From the NCBI GenBank assembly GCA_902475375.1, contig CABRZC010000073.1:1-9915 (forward strand): a stretch of 9,915 nt of DNA. Direction: 5' to 3'. Both the position numbers and the translations under genes were made by a program. The stretch comes from an uncultured Collinsella sp. (GTDB taxonomy: Bacteria > Actinomycetota > Coriobacteriia > Coriobacteriales > Coriobacteriaceae). Within the stretch, counting starts at the first letter, position 1; each line of letters starts with the position of its first letter. Of this stretch, positions 1 through 4,892 are shown piece by piece. Under the pieces are notes generated by a model. That model was not told where the DNA came from. It made no database searches and was given only the letters and a program-made list of their open reading frames with translations.

Positions 1-28
1 CTATATCCTCACTCAACTGGTGAGAATG

Positions 29-67
29 TATGAATAAGAATGATAGCAAGCTGAATATAATCGAATG
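29..67 (+). promoter_or_regulatory. Candidate tandem ARG boxes (ArgR/AhrC operator)
   Basis: Box 1 (29-46) agrees with the Bacillus-type ARG box at about 14 of 18 positions, including the core TGAATAA. Box 2 (50-67) is weaker, about 11 of 18, but repeats the TGAAT core. The two cores start at 31 and 52, 21 bp apart, leaving 3 bp between 18-bp boxes. That is the usual geometry of paired ArgR sites. ArgR homologues commonly control arginine deiminase operons. The assignment is inference; the site lies about 320 bp before arcA. Confidence 0.4.
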
Positions 68-102
68 TAGGTCGAATCGAGGGCAAGCGTCATTTATATG
101 CA

Positions 103-115
103 GAAAACCGTTTTC
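103..115. repeat. 13-bp palindrome, possible operator
   Basis: GAAAAC and GTTTTC flank a single central C, giving perfect 6-bp arms. The arrangement is typical of a dimeric repressor site. It resembles a catabolite-repression (cre) site on its right half only, because the cre centre has even spacing. No regulator can be named. Confidence 0.4.
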
Positions 116-161
116 ACTATGCAATTTTGAATCATGGATAACTTTGGGTGCTCAAGCTTGA

Positions 162-192
162 TTTCCTAGAAAAATAACGTTTACCTAGGAAA
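162..192. repeat. 31-bp inverted repeat with 8-bp arms upstream of arcA
   Basis: TTTCCTAG (162-169) and CTAGGAAA (185-192) are perfect inverted copies around a 15-bp AT-rich spacer. The spacer and right arm carry GAAAAATA...GTTTACCT, which recurs at 6466-6484 before the winged-helix gene. This could be a protein-binding site or part of an upstream promoter element. Confidence 0.45.
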
Positions 193-240
193 ATCTGCTT
201 TACGAAACTGAAGTGCATCATGGGAAATCATATGCGATAT

Positions 241-268
241 ACCGTTCATCGTACTTTGCTGACCGTTC
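241..268 (+). repeat. Direct repeat ACCGTTC x2, 21-bp spacing
   Basis: ACCGTTC occurs at 241-247 and 262-268, exactly two helical turns apart. If the -10 box at 302-307 is used, the copies would be centred near -49 and -70, a common place for activator binding. A third partial copy (ACCGTT) lies at 107-112. The activator is unknown. Confidence 0.35.
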
Positions 269-277
269 GGGGGCGAG

Positions 278-307
278 GTGGCATTACGAATGGAATTTGG
301 ATATAAC
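278..307 (+). promoter_or_regulatory. Possible arcA promoter
   Basis: TATAAC at 302-307 is a good -10 box. GTGGCA at 278-283 is a weak -35 with 18-bp spacing (4 of 6 matches to TTGACA). A weak -35 would fit a promoter that needs an activator. Other AT-rich hexamers in the region could serve, so the choice is tentative. Confidence 0.35.
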
Positions 308-323
308 TAGAGCTGTCAGCAAG

Positions 324-348
324 CAGCGTCCCATATGGAGGGGCGCTG
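324..348 (+). other. arcA 5' leader hairpin
   Basis: CAGCGTCCC (324-332) pairs with GGGGCGCTG (340-348) over 9 bp with one U-G pair and a 7-nt loop. No T run follows, so it is not a terminator. A second, bulged hairpin (354-360 with 366-373) sits just before the ribosome-binding site. Both may affect mRNA stability or arcA translation. Confidence 0.45.
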
Positions 349-389
349 ATACATTCGGCCAGTAAGGCCCGAAAGAAAGGTAGGAGGCC

Positions 390-1631
390 ATGACGAAAGG
401 TCTGCACGTGCCTTCCGAGATCGGCAAGCTCAGGAAGGTCTGCCTGCACCGTCCCGGCGACGAGCTCCTCAACCTGCCGCCCGACGAGCTCGAGCGACTC
501 CTGTTCGACGACGTCCCGTTCCTGGAGGTCGCACAGCAGGAGCACGACACCTTCGCCCAGATCCTGAGGGACCAGGGCGTGGAGGTGCTCTACCTCGAGA
601 ACCTCGTCGCGGAGGTGTTCGACCAGGTCCCCGGCGCCCGCGCCGAGTTCACCGACCAGTACATCGCCGAGGCCGGCATCCGCGGCCAGCACATGCCGCA
701 GATCGTCCGCGAGAAGCTGGACTCCATCACCGACAACCTCGAGTTCGTCAAGAAGACCATGGCCGGCATGACCAAGGCCGAGATCGACATGCCCCTCACG
801 GCGTCCACGACCCTCGACTCCCTGGTCAACTCCGAGTCCGAGTCCGACCTGATCATCGACCCGATGCCCAACCTCTACTTCACCCGCGACCCGTTCGCGG
901 TCGTCGGCGAGGGCGTCAACCTCAACCGCATGTACTCGGTCACCCGCAACCGCGAGACCCTGTACGGCAAGTACGTCTTCAAGTACCACCCCGACTACAA
1001 GGACGTCTCCCTGTACTTCCGCCGCGACTGCCAGTTCCACACCGAGGGCGGCGACGTGCTGAACATCAACGAGAAGACCCTCGCCGTCGGCATCTCCCAG
1101 CGCACCCAGGCTGCCGCTATCGACGTCATGGCCCAGAACATCTTCTGGAACTCCGACTCCAAGGTCGAGCGCATCCTTGCCTTCGACATCCCGGTCTCGC
1201 GCGCCTTCATGCACCTCGACACGGTCTTCACCCAGATCGACGTCGATAAGTTCACGATCCACCCCGCCATCATGGGCACCCTGCGCGTCTACGAGCTGAC
1301 CGCCGGCAAGAACCCGGGCGAGGTCAACATCCGCCTGATCGAGGACACCCTCGAGCACGTCCTGGAGGACGCCACCGGCGTCGACCAGGTCAAGCTGATC
1401 CCCTGCGGCGGCGGCGACCCGATCGCGGCCTCCCGCGAGCAGTGGAACGACGGCTCCAACACCCTGTGCGTCGAGCCCGGCAAGATCTGCGTCTACGCCC
1501 GCAACACCGTCACCAACGACGTGCTGTACAAGGAGGGCCTGGACCTTCTCGTCGTGCCCTCCGCCGAGCTCTCCCGCGGCCGCGGCGGCCCGCGCTGCAT
1601 GAGCATGCCCTTCTGGCGCGAGGACCTCTAA
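390..1631 (+). CDS. arcA: Arginine deiminase
   Basis: This cytoplasmic enzyme hydrolyses L-arginine to citrulline and ammonia, the first step of the arginine deiminase pathway. The 413-residue protein has the usual family length. Visible signatures are NLYFTRDP (161-168) with the substrate-binding Asp167, TEGGD (218-222), GISQRT (234-239), the catalytic His275 in FMHLD, and the catalytic Cys403 in GGPRCMSMP near the C-terminus. All expected catalytic residues are present. The ATG at 390 follows AGGAGG (382-387) by only 2 nt, with a further AAAGG at better spacing, and the N-terminus matches the family. Codons end almost only in C or G, more strictly than in any neighbour, which suggests very high expression. 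It is the first gene of the arc cluster and is separated from arcB by 106 bp holding hairpins. Confidence 0.97.
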   Translation: MTKGLHVPSEIGKLRKVCLHRPGDELLNLPPDELERLLFDDVPFLEVAQQEHDTFAQILRDQGVEVLYLENLVAEVFDQVPGARAEFTDQYIAEAGIRGQHMPQIVREKLDSITDNLEFVKKTMAGMTKAEIDMPLTASTTLDSLVNSESESDLIIDPMPNLYFTRDPFAVVGEGVNLNRMYSVTRNRETLYGKYVFKYHPDYKDVSLYFRRDCQFHTEGGDVLNINEKTLAVGISQRTQAAAIDVMAQNIFWNSDSKVERILAFDIPVSRAFMHLDTVFTQIDVDKFTIHPAIMGTLRVYELTAGKNPGEVNIRLIEDTLEHVLEDATGVDQVKLIPCGGGDPIAASREQWNDGSNTLCVEPGKICVYARNTVTNDVLYKEGLDLLVVPSAELSRGRGGPRCMSMPFWREDL

Positions 1632-1643
1632 GTCTTTCCGTTT

Positions 1644-1691
1644 CCGGTGCGGTCCCCCTACAACCGCACCGGTTTCGCCCGTCAAACGGGC
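1644..1691 (+). terminator. Two hairpins between arcA and arcB
   Basis: CCGGTGCGGT (1644-1653) pairs perfectly with ACCGCACCGG (1663-1672) across a 9-nt loop and is followed only by TTTCG. A second hairpin, GCCCGT/ACGGGC (1677-1682, 1686-1691), follows at once. The T run is poor, so this is probably a leaky terminator or an mRNA 3'-end protector that lets arcA exceed arcB in amount. It may also mark a processing point. Confidence 0.6.
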
Positions 1692-1697
1692 AACACT

Positions 1698-1713
1698 AAT
1701 TACTTACGTAATT
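1698..1713. repeat. Inverted repeat AATTAC-N4-GTAATT before arcB
   Basis: Perfect 6-bp arms (1698-1703, 1708-1713) lie just upstream of the arcB ribosome-binding site (GAAAGGAA, 1723-1730). It is AT-rich, in contrast with its surroundings, and may be an operator or part of a secondary promoter. Confidence 0.3.
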
Positions 1714-1737
1714 CATTTCTTCGAAAGGAAACGAACC

Positions 1738-2733
1738 ATGGGTGTTAACCTCTCCGGCCGTAGCTTCCTCAAGCTCCTCGACCTCACCACCGAGGAGATC
1801 GAGTACCTGCTCAAGCTCTCCAAGAACTTCAAGGACATGAAGCGCGCTGGCGTTCCGCATCGCTATCTCGAGGGCAAGAACATCGTTCTGCTCTTCCAGA
1901 AGACCTCCACTCGTACCCGCTGCGCCTTCGAGGTCGGCGGCATGGATCTGGGCATGGGCGTCACCTACCTCGATCCTGGTTCGTCGCAGATGGGCAAGAA
2001 GGAGTCCATCGAGGACACCGCTCGCGTTCTCGGCCGCATGTATGACGGCATCGAGTTCCGCGGCTTTGCCCAGGACGACGTCGAGGAGCTCGCTGCTAAG
2101 TCCGGCGTGCCCGTGTGGAACGGCCTGACTACTGAGTGGCATCCCACCCAGATGCTCGCCGACATCCTGACCGTCCAGGAGAACTTCAACTACGACATCA
2201 AGGGCAAGACCCTCGTCTTCATGGGCGACTGCAAGAACAACGTCGCTCGCTCCCTCATGGTCGTCTGCTCCAAGCTCGGCATGAACTTCGTGGCCTGCGG
2301 CCCCGAGGAGTGCATGCCCGCTGACGACGTTATCGAGGCCTGCAAGCCCATCGCCGAGGCCAACGGCTGCACCATCAAGCTGACCACCGACGTCAAGGAC
2401 GGCGTCACCGGTGCCGACGTTATCTACACCGACGTTTGGGTCTCCATGGGCGAGCCCGACGAGGTCTGGGCCGAGCGCATCGCTCAGCTCACCCCGTATC
2501 GTGTCACCTCCGAGGTCATGGCTATGGCCAACCCGGGTGCCATCTTCCTGCACTGCCTGCCCAGCTTCCACGACACCAACACCACGATTGGCGCCGAGAA
2601 GTGCGAGCAGTTCGGCATCACCGAGCAGGAGGTCACCGACGAGGTCTTCGAGAGCCCCGCTTCCAAGGTCTTCGACGAGGCCGAGAACCGCATGCACACC
2701 ATCAAGGCTGTCATGTACGCTACGCTCAAGTAA
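1738..2733 (+). CDS. arcB: Ornithine carbamoyltransferase, catabolic role
   Basis: The enzyme interconverts citrulline plus phosphate with ornithine plus carbamoyl phosphate. Next to arcA it most likely works in the catabolic, phosphorolytic direction in the cytoplasm. The protein has 331 residues, normal for the family. The carbamoyl-phosphate-binding motif STRTR is at 57-61 and HPTQ at 135-138. The ornithine-binding loop is represented by DVWVSMGE (232-239). The active-site HCLP is at 272-275 with Cys273. The ATG at 1738 follows GAAAGGAA by a normal distance. Sequence alone cannot separate catabolic ArcB from anabolic ArgF; the assignment rests on context. Codon bias is strong but less extreme than in arcA. 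Transcription probably ends, at least partly, at the terminator starting at 2749. Confidence 0.95.
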   Translation: MGVNLSGRSFLKLLDLTTEEIEYLLKLSKNFKDMKRAGVPHRYLEGKNIVLLFQKTSTRTRCAFEVGGMDLGMGVTYLDPGSSQMGKKESIEDTARVLGRMYDGIEFRGFAQDDVEELAAKSGVPVWNGLTTEWHPTQMLADILTVQENFNYDIKGKTLVFMGDCKNNVARSLMVVCSKLGMNFVACGPEECMPADDVIEACKPIAEANGCTIKLTTDVKDGVTGADVIYTDVWVSMGEPDEVWAERIAQLTPYRVTSEVMAMANPGAIFLHCLPSFHDTNTTIGAEKCEQFGITEQEVTDEVFESPASKVFDEAENRMHTIKAVMYATLK

Positions 2734-2748
2734 GAGCTTCTAGCATCT

Positions 2749-2786
2749 CGCTCGGGGTGCATTGCTGCGCACCCCGAGCGCTTTTG
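2749..2786 (+). terminator. Rho-independent terminator after arcB
   Basis: CGCTCGGGGTGC (2749-2760) pairs perfectly over 12 bp with its inverted copy (2769-2780) around an 8-nt loop and is followed by CTTTTGT. This is a strong terminator inside the arc cluster. The downstream transporter must therefore be reached by read-through or have its own promoter. Confidence 0.85.
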
Positions 2787-2880
2787 TCTGGTAAAAATCT
2801 CGCACTGAGCGACATGCACGGCACGGAAGAGCCGCTTCGGGCGAGATCAGTAATTGATTTATGAAGGGGGGATGAGAACT
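2787..2880 (+). other. Leader region of the transporter gene
   Basis: No convincing -35/-10 pair is visible. ATCTCGC (2797-2803) and GCGAGAT (2841-2847) are perfect 7-bp inverted copies enclosing 37 nt, which could form a leader stem ahead of the ribosome-binding site GAAGGGGGG (2863-2871). That site supports the ATG at 2881 and rules out the in-frame ATG at 2872, which it touches. Confidence 0.35.
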
Positions 2881-4359
2881 ATGACTGAGACCGCTAAGAA
2901 AAAGCGCGGTATGCCTTCATCGTTCACCATTCTTCTTGCTCTGCTGGCAATCGTCGCGGTTGTTACCGTTATCGTCTCCGGTACGTCCGGTGGCGAGGTT
3001 ACCGCTGCCCGCCTGAGCGATTTCTGCACCGCCCCGGTTAAGGGCTTCGCTGATGCTCTGCCCGTCTGCCTCTTCGTTATGATCCTCGGCGGCTTCCTCG
3101 GCATGATGACCGAGACCGGCGCCCTGGACAACGGCATTGCCGTTCTGGTGCAGAAGCTTAAGGGCAACGAGATCATGCTCATTCCCGTGCTGATGCTCAT
3201 CTTCTCCCTCGGTGGTACCACCTATGGTATGTGCGAGGAGACCGTTCCCTTCTACGCCCTGCTTGCCGCTACCATGATGGCCGCTGGCTTCGACCCTATG
3301 GTCGGTGCTGCCACCGTCCTGCTCGGCGCTGGCTGCGGCTGCCTGGGCTCCACGGTTAACCCGTTCGCCGTCGGCGCTGCCGTCGACGCTCTGACCGGTG
3401 TTGGCATTGAGGTCAACCAGTCCATCATCATCGGCCTCGGTGCCGTCCTGTGGATTGTTACCACTGCCATGTCCATCTTCTTCGTCATGAGCTATGCCAA
3501 GAAGGTCAAGGCTGACAAGGGTTCCACCATCCTTTCGATGCAGGAGCTCAAGGACGCCGAAGAGGCTCACGGCAAGGCTGCTTCCGAGGTCAACAAGGAG
3601 GTCAAGCTCACCGGTCGTCAGAAGGGTGTTCTGATCGCCTTTGCCTTCACCTTCGTCGTCATGATCGTCGGCTTCATCCCGCTGGCCGACCTCAACGAGG
3701 GCGTCGCCAACTTCTTTGACGCTGGCGCTGTCTACGACGCCGACGGTAACGCCGTCGTCCAGGGCTGGTCTGCCCTGATCACCGGCCTGCCCATTGGCCA
3801 GTGGTACTTCGACGAGGCTTCCACCTGGTTCTTCCTCATGGCTATCCTGATCGGTATCATCGGTGGCCTCTCCGAGAAGCAGATCGTCAACACCTTCATC
3901 ACCGGCGCTGCCGACATGATGTCCGTTGTCCTCGTCATCGCCCTCGCCCGTGGTATCTCCGTCCTCATGGCTAGCACCGGCCTCGACGTCTACGTCCTCG
4001 ACGCTGCCGCCAATGCTCTGGCTGGCCTGTCCGGCGTGATCTTCGCTCCCATGAGCTTCCTGGTCTACTTCGGCCTGTCCTTCCTGATCCCCTCGACCTC
4101 CGGTATGGCTACTGTCTCCATGCCCATCATGGGACCGCTGGCTGTTAAGCTCGGCTTCTCGCCCGAGGTCATGGTCATGATCTTCTCCGCCGCCATCGGT
4201 GTCGTGAACCTGTTCACCCCGACCTCCGGCGCCATCATGGGCGGTCTTGCTTTGGCCAAGATCGAGTGGACGACCTGGCTCAAGTTTGCGCTTAAGCTTA
4301 TCGTCGCTCTCTCCGTCGTCTGCGCCGTCATCCTGACCGTCGCTTGCGTGATGCTCTAA
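2881..4359 (+). CDS. arcD: YfcC-family transporter, probable arginine/ornithine antiporter
   Basis: An integral inner-membrane carrier of the YfcC/DcuC-like (C4-dicarboxylate anaerobic carrier) family. Members of this family serve as the arginine-ornithine antiporter in streptococcal arginine deiminase operons. The 492-residue protein has a basic N-terminus (KKKR, 6-9) and roughly a dozen hydrophobic segments. A charged cytoplasmic-type loop at about 206-248 divides it in two. Re-entrant-loop-like motifs are GMCEETVPFY (116-125), GSTVNPF (156-162), PSTSG (404-408) and TPTSG (446-450). I chose the ATG at 2881 because it is well placed after GAAGGGGGG and yields the basic N-terminus; an upstream TTG at 2854 would put the ribosome site inside the gene. 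The substrate is inferred from context; dicarboxylate or other amino-acid transport cannot be excluded. Confidence 0.85.
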   Translation: MTETAKKKRGMPSSFTILLALLAIVAVVTVIVSGTSGGEVTAARLSDFCTAPVKGFADALPVCLFVMILGGFLGMMTETGALDNGIAVLVQKLKGNEIMLIPVLMLIFSLGGTTYGMCEETVPFYALLAATMMAAGFDPMVGAATVLLGAGCGCLGSTVNPFAVGAAVDALTGVGIEVNQSIIIGLGAVLWIVTTAMSIFFVMSYAKKVKADKGSTILSMQELKDAEEAHGKAASEVNKEVKLTGRQKGVLIAFAFTFVVMIVGFIPLADLNEGVANFFDAGAVYDADGNAVVQGWSALITGLPIGQWYFDEASTWFFLMAILIGIIGGLSEKQIVNTFITGAADMMSVVLVIALARGISVLMASTGLDVYVLDAAANALAGLSGVIFAPMSFLVYFGLSFLIPSTSGMATVSMPIMGPLAVKLGFSPEVMVMIFSAAIGVVNLFTPTSGAIMGGLALAKIEWTTWLKFALKLIVALSVVCAVILTVACVML

Positions 4360-4374
4360 GTACCCCTTGGGTAC
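4360..4374 (+). repeat. Small inverted repeat after the arcD-like stop codon
   Basis: GTACCC (4360-4365) and GGGTAC (4369-4374) form a 6-bp stem with a 3-nt loop just after the stop codon. Its right arm overlaps the outer arm of the next hairpin by 3 bases, so the two would compete. Confidence 0.4.
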
Positions 4375-4445
4375 CCCACGGAAACCATGACGATCCTGTA
4401 AAGGATCACCTGGTCATCGTCTGTCCGGTGGGGTAACCCCACCGG
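4372..4445 (+). ncRNA. Two mutually exclusive hairpins downstream of the transporter
   Basis: Fold A: 4372-4382 pairs with 4424-4435 (11 bp, one bulged G). Inside it, ATGAC/GTCAT (4387-4391, 4413-4417) and GATCC/GGATC (4392-4396, 4403-4407) continue the stem. Fold B: CCGGTGGGGT (4425-4434) is perfectly complementary to ACCCCACCGG (4436-4445). The same segment is the 3' arm of A and the 5' arm of B, the layout of an attenuator or riboswitch-like element. It may instead simply protect the 3' end of the arc transcript. No ligand class is recognised. Confidence 0.5.
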
Positions 4446-4460
4446 TAGACTCCTACCTTT

Positions 4461-4500
4461 AGCCCCCTCCCGTTCCGTGCGCGGGGGGAGGCGCTCTTGT
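4461..4500 (+). terminator. Probable terminator of the transporter transcript
   Basis: AGC..CCTCCC (4461-4471) pairs with GGGAGG..GCT (4486-4495) in a very GC-rich stem with a small internal loop. It is followed by CTTGTGTT, which is T-rich but interrupted. This is the best terminator candidate after the transporter gene, weaker than those at 2749 and 6409. Confidence 0.5.
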
Positions 4501-4528
4501 GTTCCGGCGTTTTACCAAACGCCGGAAC
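4501..4528 (+). repeat. Perfect 12-bp hairpin with TACC tetraloop
   Basis: GTTCCGGCGTTT (4501-4512) and AAACGCCGGAAC (4517-4528) are exact inverted copies around TACC. No T run follows on the + strand and none is apparent on the other. It is adjacent to the GC-rich hairpin before it and the 99-nt rod after it. Function unknown: RNA structure, protein site or repeat element. Confidence 0.7.
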
Positions 4529-4541
4529 CACTCGACGCTGC

Positions 4542-4640
4542 AAGCCCGCCAGAGCGAGCAATCTGACGTTCAATCGTCGGGCATGGCCAAAAGGCCTATG
4601 CCCTCCTCTTTCACGTCACCTTGCTCGCTCTGGTGGGCTT
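4542..4640 (+). ncRNA. 99-nt rod-like hairpin, candidate structured RNA or palindromic repeat
   Basis: The outer arms (4542-4561 and 4621-4640) are complementary at 19 of 20 positions; the exception (G4548 with T4634) is a G-U pair in + strand RNA. After a 2x2 internal loop, TGACGT (4564-4569) pairs with ACGTCA (4613-4618). The tip is GGGCATGGCC/GGCC-T-ATGCCC (4579-4588, 4593-4603), a 10-bp stem with one bulge and an AAAA loop. The rod therefore has three stacked helices. I do not recognise a known RNA family: no SRP, 6S or RNase P signature is visible. A mobile palindromic repeat is the main alternative. Confidence 0.55.
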
Positions 4641-4701
4641 TCGCTGACTTATGCTCCACCTGCGACGTTTCCATTATTGATACAAAGGCCAGGTTTGTTT
4701 G

Positions 4702-4802
4702 AACCAAAAAGGGGAAGTTGCGGTGGAATAGTTCGCGTTTGGCCGTCTTGAGGGGTTAAACAGGAACTATTTCACCGCAACTTATCGATGGCGTGTTTGG
4801 TT
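4702..4802 (+). repeat. Nested inverted repeat with 20-bp arms
   Basis: Inner arms 4715-4734 and 4764-4783 match at 19 of 20 positions; the exception, G4726 with T4772, is G-U on the + strand. GTTT/AAAC (4737-4740, 4758-4761) extends the stem into the spacer. AACCAAA/TTTGGTT (4702-4708, 4796-4802) forms outer arms. The element ends about 44 bp before the -10 box of the next gene. It could be a REP-like or MITE-like repeat, a regulatory RNA stem, or an operator. No transposase is nearby. Confidence 0.6.
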
Positions 4803-4845
4803 GGTGCCTGTTGATGGCCTGGGCATCGGGGAGGGCAGGCTCCGT

Positions 4846-4851
4846 TATAAT
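4846..4851 (+). promoter_or_regulatory. -10 box of the DUF1846 gene
   Basis: TATAAT at 4846-4851 matches the consensus exactly and lies 41 bp before the start codon. No good -35 is found at 16-18 bp spacing, so an activator or an alternative contact may be used. Confidence 0.6.
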
Positions 4852-4892
4852 CGCGTAGGAACTTAATTTACGAAACGGGACGGGAGCCATAC

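Larger units (their letters stand above)
1..389. other. AT-rich non-coding control region upstream of arcA
   Basis: No convincing gene is present. The stretch is clearly richer in A and T than the rest of the window, as expected for a promoter and operator region. It contains a candidate tandem ARG-box operator, a 13-bp palindrome (103-115), a 31-bp inverted repeat (162-192), a 7-bp direct repeat spaced 21 bp apart (241-268), a possible -10 box (302-307) and two leader hairpins (324-348, 354-373). The concentration of symmetric elements suggests that several regulators control the arginine deiminase genes. Individual site identities are inferred. Confidence 0.7.

Noticed and set aside
103..115. 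Catabolite-repression (cre) site
   Set aside because: The palindrome has an odd-length centre and only its right half fits cre; kept as an unassigned operator candidate.
246..1685. Open reading frame of 479 codons on the - strand opposite arcA
   Set aside because: Low-complexity composition rich in Val, Asp, Gly, Leu and Ala, typical of the shadow of a C/G-ending gene. arcA itself is certain.
1696..2697. Open reading frame of 333 codons on the - strand opposite arcB
   Set aside because: Same shadow effect; no ribosome-binding site or domain.
2854..2880. Upstream TTG and ATG starts for the transporter
   Set aside because: They overlap or abut the Shine-Dalgarno sequence at 2863-2871; the ATG at 2881 is correctly spaced.
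4542..4640. Bacterial SRP (4.5S) RNA or another housekeeping RNA
   Set aside because: The length is similar to 4.5S RNA, but the conserved apical internal-loop sequence is missing and the loop is AAAA.
4497..4751. Small + strand reading frames in the 4360-4892 gap
   Set aside because: They run through the arms of several hairpins, lack ribosome-binding sites and show no gene-like codon use.
4702..4802. Insertion sequence with terminal inverted repeats
   Set aside because: No transposase and no clear target duplication; the spacer is only 29 bp.
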